From the NCBI RefSeq assembly GCF_004346225.1, contig NZ_SMAJ01000005.1, positions 62,001 to 126,000 of the forward strand: a stretch of 64,000 nucleotides of DNA, written 5' to 3'. The notes below the pieces were generated by a model. That model did no database searches. It saw nothing but the letters and a program-made list of their open reading frames with translations, and was not told the DNA's origin. This DNA is from Paralcaligenes ureilyticus. Its GTDB lineage: Bacteria; Pseudomonadota; Gammaproteobacteria; Burkholderiales; Burkholderiaceae_B. The position numbers and the translations under genes were made by a program. This document shows positions 9,178-17,277 of this stretch, piece after piece (the first letter of the stretch is position 1; the number at the start of each line of letters is the position of its first letter).

Positions 9178-9774
9178 GTGGCCGAATTGCCTGATGTAGT
9201 TGTGATCGACACCTGTGTGCTGATTTCCAGTGTATTGCGCCGTGTGCTGCTTCGGCTGGCGGGCGAGAATTGTTTTCGTCCTGCATGGAGCCCGATTATC
9301 GGTGATGAGTGGCGCCGCACGGCGGCGCATTTATGGCAGGCATCGGCGCCCGATTTACAGGTCCAGTGGGAGGCTTTGCAAACGGAGTTTCCCGATGCAG
9401 ATCAGGGAGACGTTTCGGCCTTCAAGGGCGGTTTGCGTCGCAGTGATCCCAAGGATTGGCATGTGATCGCCGCTGCGCGGGCTGCACAGGCCAGGTGGCC
9501 GGTCGCGTCGGTCGCGGTTCTGACGCGCAATATCAAGGATTTCAATCGTACTGAGCTGCATGGGCTGGGGCTTGCTCTCTATGACCCCGACAAGTTTTTG
9601 CTGCAGTGCTGGCAGAACTATCCCGAGGCCATGCAGCGTGCCCTGGAGGCCATTCCATTGGACCTGCTGGCGGTAGGTAGAGAGGGTGAGCCGATTGGCG
9701 AAACCCTAAAGCGCGAACGCCTGTTTCGTTTGAACAAGGCCTGTACGTGCTCGTCGCTAGAATCTTCTTTCTAA
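9178..9774 (+). CDS. Solitary PIN-domain protein (putative ribonuclease, VapC-like)
   Basis: GTG 9178 is preferred because AAGGAG sits 7 nt upstream; this gives 198 residues. The N-terminal part has a PIN-domain acidic set: Asp11 (VVVIDTCVLIS), Glu44 (GDEWRR), Asp93 (DPKDWHVIAAA) and Asp121 (TRNIKDFN). These would coordinate metal in an RNase active site. The C-terminal 50 residues are helical and not recognised. No antitoxin-like gene lies next to it. The only small frame upstream is a 22-codon one (9125-9193) whose ATG overlaps the recO stop. It follows recO where pdxJ or acpS is common in relatives. A toxin role is inference. Confidence 0.75.
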   Translation: MAELPDVVVIDTCVLISSVLRRVLLRLAGENCFRPAWSPIIGDEWRRTAAHLWQASAPDLQVQWEALQTEFPDADQGDVSAFKGGLRRSDPKDWHVIAAARAAQARWPVASVAVLTRNIKDFNRTELHGLGLALYDPDKFLLQCWQNYPEAMQRALEAIPLDLLAVGREGEPIGETLKRERLFRLNKACTCSSLESSF

Positions 9775-9778
9775 ACCC

Positions 9779-10008
9779 GCGGCGTGCCCGGTTAAGGCGG
9801 GTCGGGCTCCGACGGGCACGGTCATGGCTGCGCCATGACTCCCCGCGCGCAGGGCCGGCTTCGGGGCGGCGTGCGAACTCGTGGGGCGAATAGCCCACTG
9901 GGCTATTCGCAAACGTCCCACTCAAACAGCGCACGCCTTGCCTCCCCGAAGCCGGCCCTGCACGCGGCGCGCCCAAGTCGCCCGCCCCACCTTAACCGGG
10001 CACGCCGC
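9779..10008. repeat. Large palindromic hairpin element, copy A
   Basis: A 230-nt imperfect inverted repeat starting 4 bp after the PIN gene stop. The outer stem is GCGGCGTGCCCGGTTAAGG against CCTTAACCGGGCACGCCGC. An internal stem includes GGCCGGCTTCGGGG/CCCCGAAGCCGGCC, then GGCGTGCG/CGCACGCC, and an apical stem GCGAATAGCCC/GGGCTATTCGC. A side hairpin GTCATGGC/GCCATGAC sits in the left arm. A homologous copy lies at 43321-43561 with compensatory changes. No credible gene is seen. It could be a structured RNA, a terminator-like 3' element or a non-autonomous mobile element. Confidence 0.85.
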
Positions 10009-10045
10009 TTGTGTAGTGGATGTTGGCGGCATTGTTGTGATTTTA

Positions 10046-10083
10046 TTGGCGTGCTCGTTGCTAATGTTGGCGTGCTCGTTGCT
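10046..10083. repeat. Short tandem duplication, 17-bp repeat at 21-bp period
   Basis: TTGGCGTGCTCGTTGCT occurs at 10046-10062 and again at 10067-10083, separated by AATG. The block links hairpin copy A to the adjoining REP-like unit. Nothing coding is seen in 9775-10171 apart from these repeats. Confidence 0.85.
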
Positions 10084-10132
10084 TGTAGTGGCAGCCCTTG
10101 TGGCTGCCATTTTTTTGTAGCGCCACCCCTTG
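10084..10132 (+). repeat. REP-like unit plus degenerate second unit
   Basis: Full unit at 10084-10109 with head TGTAGTG and stem GGCAGCC/GGCTGCC. A partial GCCACCC-type head at 10116-10132 lacks its right arm. It lies downstream of hairpin A and 3' of the convergent DUF2165 gene. Confidence 0.85.
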
Positions 10133-10171
10133 GGACAAGCAGGTCGCTCTCGAGTTAATTTTCCTAGCGCT

Positions 10172-10663
10172 TCATTTATCGCCGTCTTTTTGCACGAGAT
10201 AGATCAGCACGACGCCGATAGTGGTAAAAAACTGGAACGCATTGGTTACGCCGTTCCACTGCTTGGACATCCACATCCCAAACCACTCGCCGCCGATAGA
10301 CATGAAACCCACCTGCCAAACCAGAAAACCCAGTGTCAGGCCAGCAATGGCGGTGCTTTTCAGACGATTGAATTCAGGGGCCGGAGCGTTGACCCGCTTC
10401 AGCAGACGGATGGCACCGATCCAGCACAGTATGGCCGTAACCGTCTCAAGCACGATAATGAAGATATAGGCCACGTGGTGTAGAAAAACGGAATCAATGG
10501 CACGGTACTTGATGGTCGCGTCTGGAAAGATGGTATCCATCATCAATACATGGCTAACAAACGCAAAGTTGCTGCCATAGTCGGTAATGTTGCCAAAAGC
10601 GACCAGCGATGCGAATAACGCAATCGCTGCCACCAGCAAAATTTTTGAATATCGGACGAACAT
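10172..10663 (-). CDS. DUF2165 family small integral membrane protein
   Basis: Start chosen at 10663 (MFVRYSKILLVAAIALFASL) because GAAGGGG lies just upstream; 163 residues. Four hydrophobic segments are visible (about 6-25, 62-82, 104-124, 138-158). The order and motifs (NITDYGSNFAFVSHVLMMDT, WIGAIRLL, GEWFGMWMSKQWNG) match the DUF2165 family of predicted inner-membrane proteins. Function is unknown. It stands alone between repeats, facing the PIN gene. Confidence 0.8.
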   Translation of the reverse strand: MFVRYSKILLVAAIALFASLVAFGNITDYGSNFAFVSHVLMMDTIFPDATIKYRAIDSVFLHHVAYIFIIVLETVTAILCWIGAIRLLKRVNAPAPEFNRLKSTAIAGLTLGFLVWQVGFMSIGGEWFGMWMSKQWNGVTNAFQFFTTIGVVLIYLVQKDGDK

Positions 10664-10903
10664 CGTTACCCCTTCGTTTGATCTGCCGTAATGAAAGCGG
10701 TGTTCGGGTAAAAAGTCCCACATGCATGATATGAGGTGGGGAGAATCTTAGGCTCGATATGGCATCGTTGCAATAAGTAAGTCAGCACGCCTTTTGGGTG
10801 CCATCTGTATTTCTACGCGCCACTTTTTAGAATGATGATTTATATTGATGCGTCATGAGGGATGGCATTATTTTTTTATGTCATTATCCGTCGATGCGAT
10901 GTT

Positions 10904-11003
10904 TGGCAGCCACAAGGGCTGCCGCTACATTATTCACGGTCACGTTTTTGTAGCGACAGGCCTTGTGCCTGTCATTTTGTAGCGCCACCCCTTGTGGGTG
11001 GCA
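10904..11003. repeat. Cluster of three REP-like units
   Basis: Units at 10904-10929 (minus, stem GGCAGCC), 10949-10974 (plus, stem GACAGGC/GCCTGTC) and 10978-11003 (plus, stem GCCACCC). The first two are an inverted pair with a 19-nt spacer that is nearly the reverse complement of the spacer at 12064-12082. The rest of 10664-11028 is AT-richer upstream sequence of the DUF2165 gene with no gene seen. Confidence 0.88.
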
Positions 11004-11028
11004 TAGGCGGGTAGGCTTTGTTCAGTCA

Positions 11029-11937
11029 ATGGTTCAGGAGTTTTTCAAAAGGGTTGATGTGAAGCAAGGCATCGCGTTATCGGTTTTTTCTTCCGCACTA
11101 TTTGCCGGACTTTACTATTACACCGTCCTGTTGTTCCCCCTGACAGGCGAACAGATTTTTGCCTGGCGCGTTCTGCTGGCGTTGCCCGCCATTGCTATTT
11201 TGGTCTCTCGCAATCGGTCATGGGACGATATTGCGCAAATAGTGCGCCGGCTGCGCTGCGGGTGGCGGCTTTGGCCGCTTCTTTTTACCAGCGCTGCCTT
11301 GCTGGGGGCGCAGTTGTGGCTGTTCACCTGGGCTCCTTTGCATCAAAAGGCCCTGGACGTGTCGCTGGGCTATTTTTTATTGCCGCTTTCCATGGTGCTG
11401 GTGGGCCGCTTTTTTTATCAGGAACGCCTTAGCCGGGTGCAATGGCTGGCGGTAAGCGTGGCGATGGTGGGGGTGGCGCACGAATTTATCCGCGTGGGTT
11501 CGTTTTCGTGGGCGACGGCTTTGGTCGTGTTCGGCTATCCACCGTACTTCATGCTGCGCCGCGCGCTACGCTTGCGTTCGCTGACGTGCTTGTGGTTTGA
11601 CATGTTGTTTTTGACGCCCGCGGCGATTGTCGTCCTGGCATCGCAAAACCCGGGTTTGATGGATCAGGTTTTTCAGTATCCCCGCCTTCTGGGCCTGATT
11701 CCTTTGTTGGGGGTCATTAGTTCGACAGCCCTGGTTTGTTATCTGTCGGCCAGCCGCATGCTGCCTTTGGGTTTATTCGGAATCATGGGCTATGTCGAAC
11801 CCGTTCTGCTGTTCTGGGTGGCTTTCCTGTTGCTGGGCGAGGGTATGACAGCCAGCGCTTGGTGGACTTATATCCCGATCTGGATCGCCGTGGTGCTGGT
11901 GGGTGCGGAGGGGTTGTGGATTTGGGTGAAGCGGTAA
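11029..11937 (+). CDS. RarD/EamA-family DMT-superfamily permease
   Basis: An inner-membrane transporter with about ten transmembrane helices, of the RarD type (IALSVFSSALFAGLYYYTVLL near the start, SLGYFLLPLSMVLVGRFFYQE, and a terminal EPVLLFWVAFLLLGE). RarD was named for chloramphenicol sensitivity; its substrate is unknown. The frame extends back through a REP unit, so the true start is downstream of it. ATG 11029 or GTG 11059 (VKQGIALS, with AAAAGGG upstream) are the options, and the latter fits the family N-terminus well. It is flanked by REP clusters on both sides and has no operon partner. Confidence 0.82.
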   Translation: MVQEFFKRVDVKQGIALSVFSSALFAGLYYYTVLLFPLTGEQIFAWRVLLALPAIAILVSRNRSWDDIAQIVRRLRCGWRLWPLLFTSAALLGAQLWLFTWAPLHQKALDVSLGYFLLPLSMVLVGRFFYQERLSRVQWLAVSVAMVGVAHEFIRVGSFSWATALVVFGYPPYFMLRRALRLRSLTCLWFDMLFLTPAAIVVLASQNPGLMDQVFQYPRLLGLIPLLGVISSTALVCYLSASRMLPLGLFGIMGYVEPVLLFWVAFLLLGEGMTASAWWTYIPIWIAVVLVGAEGLWIWVKR

Positions 11938-11946
11938 GGTTCTATT

Positions 11947-12108
11947 TGTAGCGCCACCCGTAGCGCCACCCCTTGTGGGTCGCAGAACCTTGGCAATTGA
12001 AACGGCATCTTTCTATAGAAAAATGGCACCCACAAGGGGTGCCGCTACAGGGGTGCCGCTACAAAAACGTGACCGTGAATCATGTAGTGGCAGCCCTTGT
12101 GGCTGCCA
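11947..12108. repeat. Cluster of REP-like units with partial head duplications
   Basis: A duplicated 13-nt head (11947-11959) precedes a full plus unit (to 11984). A minus unit at 12024-12049 is followed by a 14-nt duplicate of its head (12050-12063). A plus unit lies at 12083-12108. The last inverted pair has a 19-nt spacer. The cluster lies between convergent genes (RarD-like and yccA-like). Confidence 0.87.
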
Positions 12109-12132
12109 TTGAACCGGTGCTTGCGTTAGCGC

Positions 12133-12843
12133 CTAATTGCGGTTGCCGCCAAAAATTCCCAGCAGCATCAACAAATTGACGAAGACGTTGTAGAGGTCCA
12201 GGTAAATAGCCAGGGTAGCGGTGACGTAGTTGGTTTCGCCGCCGTTGATGACGCGTTGCAGATCGACCAGCAGGAAGGCCGAGAAAATGACGATGGCCAT
12301 GACCGACACGGTCAGCATGAGCGCGGGCAGCTGCAAGAAGATGTTGGCCAGCGAAGCCACGATGAGCACGACCACGCCGATAAACAGGAATTTTTGCAGG
12401 TGCGTGAAATCGCGTTTGGTCGTGGTGGCGATGCTGGCCATTGCGCCAAACACGACAGCGGTGCCGCCGAACGCCAGCATGATGAGTTGTGCGCCGTTGC
12501 CCAGGCCCATGATGCGCCCGAGCAGTTGCGACAACATGACGCCCATGAAGAACGTGAAGGCCAGCAGCAGGACGACGCCCATGGAGTTGTTCTTGTTGCG
12601 CTCGACCAGGAACATCAGGCCAAAGGCGCCTGCCAGGAAAATAATGGCGCTGGTGCCTGGGTTGGCGCCCATGGCATGACCGACCCCCAAGTGCATACCC
12701 AGCATTGCGCCCAATACGGTGGGGATCAGCGACAGTGTTAGCAGCCAATAGGTATTGCGCAGCACGCGATTGCGTACGACTTCCCCGGGGGCGGTCGTAT
12801 AGGTGCCGCGAGACGGCAGCGGGGCTTGTTGGAAATCGCTCAT
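12133..12843 (-). CDS. yccA: Bax inhibitor-1/YccA family membrane protein
   Basis: Start at 12843 (MSDFQQAPLPSRGTY) with AAAGGA upstream; 236 residues. Seven hydrophobic segments occupy residues about 35-230, ending YLDLYNVFVNLLMLLGIFGG, the hallmark C-terminus of BI-1/YccA proteins (conserved Asp, Tyr and Asn). In Escherichia coli YccA modulates the membrane protease FtsH; in other families such proteins are calcium leak channels. The gene is monocistronic with a plausible promoter at 12903-12932. Confidence 0.9.
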   Translation of the reverse strand: MSDFQQAPLPSRGTYTTAPGEVVRNRVLRNTYWLLTLSLIPTVLGAMLGMHLGVGHAMGANPGTSAIIFLAGAFGLMFLVERNKNNSMGVVLLLAFTFFMGVMLSQLLGRIMGLGNGAQLIMLAFGGTAVVFGAMASIATTTKRDFTHLQKFLFIGVVVLIVASLANIFLQLPALMLTVSVMAIVIFSAFLLVDLQRVINGGETNYVTATLAIYLDLYNVFVNLLMLLGIFGGNRN

Positions 12844-12902
12844 AGTAAATCCTTTAATATCGGCGGGGCAGTATGCCAACCGATGCCAAAATGGAGGTCT
12901 CT

Positions 12903-12932
12903 AGGATACCTGACAAACAACTGAATTTGCAA
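12903..12932 (-). promoter_or_regulatory. Predicted sigma-70 promoter of the yccA-like gene
   Basis: Read on the minus strand: -35 TTGCAA (12927-12932), 18-bp spacer, -10 TATCCT (12903-12908). It lies 60 bp upstream of the yccA start. Prediction from consensus only. Confidence 0.4.
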
Positions 12933-13052
12933 GTGAGCCAGAGGGTAAAGTCATCTTGTACAACCTCTTATCTTACTCTTAGAGTGATGGGGACGCACTT
13001 GGTTCCCGTTGGACGGCAGCTTGCTGCCGGCATGTCATGCGTGCAAGGGCGA

Positions 13053-13078
13053 TGGCACCCACAAGGGGTGCCGCTACA
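13053..13078 (-). repeat. REP-like unit downstream of holC
   Basis: Single unit, stem GGCACCC/GGGTGCC, 15 bp beyond the holC stop. It is followed by AAAACGTG, resembling the start of the conserved 19-nt spacer, so it may be half of a decayed pair. A separate small palindrome CGGCAGCTTGCTGCCG lies at 13014-13029. Confidence 0.88.
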
Positions 13079-13093
13079 AAAACGTGCCCGCCG

Positions 13094-13528
13094 CTACGTA
13101 TTCGATACGTCGTGCGCGCAGGGGGTGTGCCCGTCGGCTTGATACTGGCGCCAGCGCAGGCGGGCAGCCTGTTTGTCCTCGGGTTTGTCGGAGACGATTT
13201 CCAGGATGCGCTCGAAGCCTTCTGCGCCAGGTGGGCATTGGCTATCGAGGTTGAGCAGCCAGGCGGCCGGCGCGCCGTGCCGGGCAGGCTGCGGCGGGTC
13301 GGCCGTGAGCCAGACGGGGGTGCTGGAGGCCAGCGGGTCGTCGGCCCGGACGTGCGGCACGAAAGCGGTGGGGTCGAAGCCCCACAACTGGCGGTCGAAG
13401 TCCCCCAGCATTTGCTCGTCCCGGCAATATACGATGAGGCTGCGCGACGCCAGGTAGTGTTTGTGCGCGACCTCGCAGGCCATGCGCAAGCGGTCCTGGG
13501 CGCCAAAGGCGAAATCGACACGGGCCAT
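13094..13528 (-). CDS. holC: DNA polymerase III subunit chi
   Basis: A 144-residue protein starting MARVDFAFGAQDRLRMACEV. HolC bridges the clamp loader (via psi) and SSB. Family features include LIVYCRDEQMLGDFDRQLWGF, FVPHVRAD, PVWLTADP and the late RWRQYQADGH. It lies 9 bp downstream of pepA, the common betaproteobacterial pepA-holC order. Confidence 0.92.
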   Translation of the reverse strand: MARVDFAFGAQDRLRMACEVAHKHYLASRSLIVYCRDEQMLGDFDRQLWGFDPTAFVPHVRADDPLASSTPVWLTADPPQPARHGAPAAWLLNLDSQCPPGAEGFERILEIVSDKPEDKQAARLRWRQYQADGHTPCAHDVSNT

Positions 13529-13537
13529 TTGCGCTGT

Positions 13538-15040
13538 TTACGCCTGGTTGAGCAAGTACTGAACGAGCAGGGGAACGGGCCGCCCGGTGGCGCCTTTTTC
13601 CTTGCCGCTACGCCAGGCGGTGCCGGCAATATCCAGATGAGCCCAGGTGTAGTTGCCGGTAAAGCGCGACAGAAAGCAGGCGGCGGTTACCGATCCGGCC
13701 GGTGGCCCGCCGATATTGGCGATATCGGCGAAGTTGGAGTGAAGCTGCTCCTGGTAGGCATCTTGGAGCGGCAGGCGCCATGCGACGTCGTTGGCGTCGC
13801 GGCCTGCTTGCAGAAGGCTTTCGGCCAGAGCGTCGTTTTTGCTGAAGAGACCCGAATTGACGTGGCCCAGCGCAACGATGCATGCGCCTGTCAGTGTGGC
13901 GATATCGATGACGGCGGCAGGTTTGAAACGCTCGGCATAGGTGAGCGCATCGCACAGGATCAGGCGGCCTTCCGCATCGGTATTAAGGATTTCGATGGTT
14001 TGCCCCGACATGCTCGTGACAACATCGCCCGGCTTGTTGGCGCGGCCGCTGGGCAGGTTTTCGCAGGTGGGGATCAGCCCGATGACCTCCTGGTCGAGCT
14101 CGAGTTCGGCGATGGCGCGCAGGGTCCCCAGCACACTGGCGGCGCCGCACATATCGTATTTCATTTCGTCCATATTGCTGGCGGGCTTGAGAGAAATGCC
14201 GCCCGCGTCAAAGGTGACACCTTTACCGACCAGTACAATGGGCGCCTTGCGGGTTTTGTCGGCTGCGCGGGTGGCCGGGACGTGTTTGATGATGATGAAA
14301 GCGGGTGCTTCATACGAGCCGCGCGCGACAGACAGGAATGAGCCCATCTTGAGCGCTTCGATTTGTTTGCGATCCAGCACCTCGGCCTTGAGGCTTTTGA
14401 ATTCTTTGGCCAGTTTTTTGGCGACGCTGCCCAGATGTGTGGGGGTGCAGATGTTGGCGGGTAAATCGCCCAGTTCCCGGGTGAGATTCATGCCGTGGGC
14501 GATGGCGGCGCCGTTTTTCAGCCCTTGTTGTGCATGGCTGGCCTGGTTGCGGGAAATGGAGAGGGCGAATTTCTTTAACCGGGGCGCGGGTTTCCGGTCG
14601 CGTTTGCCCAAGGTGGCGTCATAATGATAGATGGCGCGTCCCACAGCGACGGCTGCCGCCTGGGCGCGATTGCGTACGCTGGCGTCAGCGCATTCGATGG
14701 ACGCGAGGGTGGACACCCCTTCGGCGAGATTGGCTTGCACGCAGTAGTGGGCGAAGGTGAATTCGGCACTGGCGTGCGTAGTGGCGTTGTAGCGGTCTTG
14801 CTGGCCCAGGCCGATTAAAATGACTCGGGCGGCGGTAACCCCCGGAATGTTGCGCAAAACCAGATGGGTACCGGCTTTGGCCGGAAATTCGGATTTAAGC
14901 GTTTCACGGACTGCGCCGTTGCTCGCGCGATCGATAATGTCGGCGGCTGCGCTCAGGATTCCGTCGGTAAAAACGCCCACGGCCAGGGCAGCGGTTTTAA
15001 TTTGATGCAAGGAGGCGGTGGTCTGTGTGCTAAATTCCAT
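13538..15040 (-). CDS. pepA: Leucyl aminopeptidase (cytosol aminopeptidase, M17)
   Basis: Start chosen at 15040 ([16 protein letters not shown]) with TTGGAAA upstream; 500 residues, the usual M17 length. The C-terminal catalytic domain carries the dinuclear-metal motif [18 protein letters not shown], plus [16 protein letters not shown] and the nearby Lys/Asp ligands. It hydrolyses N-terminal Leu and other residues in the cytosol; in some bacteria PepA also binds DNA. It is divergent from lptF, with 59 bp between starts. Confidence 0.96.
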   Translation of the reverse strand: MEFSTQTTASLHQIKTAALAVGVFTDGILSAAADIIDRASNGAVRETLKSEFPAKAGTHLVLRNIPGVTAARVILIGLGQQDRYNATTHASAEFTFAHYCVQANLAEGVSTLASIECADASVRNRAQAAAVAVGRAIYHYDATLGKRDRKPAPRLKKFALSISRNQASHAQQGLKNGAAIAHGMNLTRELGDLPANICTPTHLGSVAKKLAKEFKSLKAEVLDRKQIEALKMGSFLSVARGSYEAPAFIIIKHVPATRAADKTRKAPIVLVGKGVTFDAGGISLKPASNMDEMKYDMCGAASVLGTLRAIAELELDQEVIGLIPTCENLPSGRANKPGDVVTSMSGQTIEILNTDAEGRLILCDALTYAERFKPAAVIDIATLTGACIVALGHVNSGLFSKNDALAESLLQAGRDANDVAWRLPLQDAYQEQLHSNFADIANIGGPPAGSVTAACFLSRFTGNYTWAHLDIAGTAWRSGKEKGATGRPVPLLVQYLLNQA

Positions 15041-15099
15041 TCGAATTTCCAAAAAGTGCGTCGTACAGGATTACTCGCGATTATCTCGCATATTTTCAC

Positions 15100-16221
15100 A
15101 TGTCACTATTTAAACGTTCCGTAGTATCCGAAATCATGAGTCATGCGGGCGTGGTGTTCTCCACGCTGCTTATTGTATGGCTTAGCGTGTTGCTGGTGCG
15201 TTTGCTGGGGGAGGCCGCCAACGGCACGATCGGCGCCGACGTGGTGTTTGGCCTGGCGGCGTTCTCGAGCATTACTGCGCTACCTGTTATTTTGTCGGTG
15301 TCGCTCTTTATTGCTGTATTGACCACGGTAGCCCGGAATTTCCGAGAGTCTGAAATGGTGGTTTGGTTTGCCAGCGGTCTGTCGCTCAAGGATTGGGTCG
15401 GGCCGGTATTGCGTTGCGCGGCTCCGGTCGCGGTGGCGATTGCGGTTCTGACGCTGGTCGCTTCGCCCTGGGCGTATCGCCAGATCGCCGAGTACCGCCA
15501 GCGCTATGAACAGCGCTCCGATCTGTCCAAGGTGACGGCGGGGCAATTCATTGAAACCGACAACGGCGCGCGGGTGTTTTTTGCCGAAGACCCCAGCAAG
15601 CCGGGCGATCAGCTCGGTCACGTGATTGCCCGGGTCATCGAGCCCGATTGGCTGACCGTGATTTCTGCCGATAGCGCCCGGGTAGAGACCGAGGCCAACG
15701 GCGACCGCTTTCTGATACTGGATCGCGGTCATCGCTACGATTTGAAGCCGGGCAAGCCTCAATTGCGTCTGTTCGATTTCAGGCGCTATGGCTTTCGGCT
15801 TGAAAGCAAGAATGACGCTGGCTCCGTCAAGGTGGCGCGCGAAATGGCCGAGCGTCAGCTCAAGGCGCGGCCCACCGACCAATTGGTTGGCGACAATACC
15901 AATACGGCACGCTCTCAGCTGATGTGGCGCCTTTCTTTACCGCTGGCGGCGCTGAATCTGGCTTTGCTGGCTATTCCGCTGGGAGCCGTCAATCCGCGCC
16001 TGGGCCGTTCCGGCGATATTCTGGTGGCAGGCCTGATCGGTTTGCTTTATATGAATCTGATCAATCTGTCGCGCGGCTGGGTCGGCAGCGGCAAACTGAG
16101 CTTTGACGTGGGCCTATGGGTGGTGCACGGCGCATTTACGCTTTTGATGGCGGTCATGATGTGGCGCAAGCTGCGTGTCAAGGCGCCGAAGAAAGGGGCG
16201 CAGGCCGTAGCCATTACGTAA
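15100..16221 (+). CDS. lptF: LPS export ABC transporter permease LptF
   Basis: A 373-residue inner-membrane permease of the Lpt machine, which extracts LPS and passes it to the periplasmic bridge. It has two membrane helices at the N-terminus, two more by residue 125, a periplasmic beta-jellyroll (about 130-265) and two C-terminal helices (NLALLAIPLGAVNPRLGRSGD, then LLYMNLINLSRGWVGSG). The expected partner lptG does not follow; a REP cluster begins immediately after the TAA. lptG must be elsewhere if the complex is the usual LptFG heterodimer. Confidence 0.93.
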   Translation: MSLFKRSVVSEIMSHAGVVFSTLLIVWLSVLLVRLLGEAANGTIGADVVFGLAAFSSITALPVILSVSLFIAVLTTVARNFRESEMVVWFASGLSLKDWVGPVLRCAAPVAVAIAVLTLVASPWAYRQIAEYRQRYEQRSDLSKVTAGQFIETDNGARVFFAEDPSKPGDQLGHVIARVIEPDWLTVISADSARVETEANGDRFLILDRGHRYDLKPGKPQLRLFDFRRYGFRLESKNDAGSVKVAREMAERQLKARPTDQLVGDNTNTARSQLMWRLSLPLAALNLALLAIPLGAVNPRLGRSGDILVAGLIGLLYMNLINLSRGWVGSGKLSFDVGLWVVHGAFTLLMAVMMWRKLRVKAPKKGAQAVAIT

Positions 16222-16320
16222 TGGCAGCACGAGGGCTACCTCTACGAGAACCAACCAGAATGTGTAGCGCCACCCCTTGTGGGTGGCAGGATTTTGGCAG
16301 CCACGAGGGCTGCCGCTACA
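16222..16320. repeat. REP-like cluster abutting the lptF stop codon
   Basis: A degenerate minus unit begins at the base after the lptF stop (16222-16245). A full plus unit (16263-16288, stem GCCACCC) and a full minus unit (16295-16320, stem GGCAGCC, loop CTCGT) form a tail-to-tail pair with only 6 bp between. Confidence 0.86.
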
Positions 16321-16344
16321 TTGGCAACGGGTGCGCTGGTAAAT

Positions 16345-17277
16345 CTATGGCGCCGCTTCAGGCAGATAGAGCAGCCGGTCCGATTTTCCGGCCAGCAGGG
16401 GCTCGTTGAGCGATACGGTTTTTTTCAGGAAGTCCCACAGGGCCATGACACGCTTGGAACGGCGCAGGTCTTCGTGGCAGTACATCCAGAAGCTGCGCTT
16501 GACGGTTATTTCGTTTTCCAGCACGGCCTGCAGGCGTGGATCCTGGGCCGCCATGAAGCATGGCAGGATCGCCAGCGAGTGGCCTTGCAGCGTTGCGTGG
16601 TATTGGGCAATCACGCTGGTGCTTTTGAAAACAACGCGGCTGTTGGGCACGATATCGTCCAGGTAGCGCAAGCGGTCGCTGAACAGCAGTTCTTCCACGT
16701 AGCCGATGAAGGTATGGCGCGCCAGGTCGCTGTGCGTGGCAACGGGGCCTTTGTGCGCCAGGCAGTCCACGCTGCCGTAAAGTTTTAGCGAGTAGTCGAT
16801 CAGCTTGGTGCATATGTACGGTCCGCGCTGCGGCTGCTCGAGCGAGATGGCGATATCGGCTTCGCGTTTGGACAAACTGATGAAACGCGGCACGGGCATG
16901 ATGTCCAGGGTGATGGCAGGGTAGCGACGCTGAAAATCCACCATGAGTGGAGTCAGGACATAGTTGCCGAACCCTTCAGTCGACCCCACCCGCAGGTGCC
17001 CGGATAGCGTTTGTCCGATCCCCGAGAGCTCTTCGCGTGCTGAAAACAGGGTGCCTTCGATTTGTTCGGCATACGTGAAAAAGCGCAGCCCGTCTTCGGT
17101 AAGAGTGAATCCGCTGGCTTTGGATTTATCGAACAGCACGGTGTCGAGCTCGTGCTCCAGGGTCTGGATGCGGCGCGAAACCGTGCTGTGCTGCACCCCC
17201 AGGCGCACGGCGGCCGCACTGACGCGCTGGGTTCGGGCCACTTCCAGAAAATAACGCAAGCCGTCCCAATCCAGCAT
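16345..17277 (-). CDS. LysR-family transcriptional regulator
   Basis: Start at 17277 (MLDWDGLRYFLEVARTQRV); 310 residues. An N-terminal winged helix-turn-helix (residues 5-62, VSAAAVRLGVQHSTVSRRIQ) is followed by a LysR effector-binding domain (about 90-290). It diverges from mmsA with 259 bp between starts, so it probably controls mmsA and itself. The ligand is unknown; a branched-chain or valine-catabolic intermediate is an inference from context. Confidence 0.9.
   Translation of the reverse strand: MLDWDGLRYFLEVARTQRVSAAAVRLGVQHSTVSRRIQTLEHELDTVLFDKSKASGFTLTEDGLRFFTYAEQIEGTLFSAREELSGIGQTLSGHLRVGSTEGFGNYVLTPLMVDFQRRYPAITLDIMPVPRFISLSKREADIAISLEQPQRGPYICTKLIDYSLKLYGSVDCLAHKGPVATHSDLARHTFIGYVEELLFSDRLRYLDDIVPNSRVVFKSTSVIAQYHATLQGHSLAILPCFMAAQDPRLQAVLENEITVKRSFWMYCHEDLRRSKRVMALWDFLKKTVSLNEPLLAGKSDRLLYLPEAAP

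Noticed and set aside
8539-9774. A RecO-PIN fusion by TGA read-through (same frame)
   Set aside because: The RecO C-terminus is complete before the TGA and the PIN gene has its own ribosome binding site and GTG; no recoding signal is seen.
9835-10158. A 107-codon frame inside hairpin A
   Set aside because: It is made of the palindrome and REP sequence; the matching frame in copy B is broken by a stop in the apical stem.
10904-12108. A CRISPR array from the regularly recurring short repeats
   Set aside because: Units are in both orientations, spacing is irregular or fixed by conserved spacers, and no cas genes are present.
13037-14341. A 434-codon plus-strand frame opposite holC and pepA
   Set aside because: The opposite strand carries two well-recognised genes; the start lies in a REP unit.
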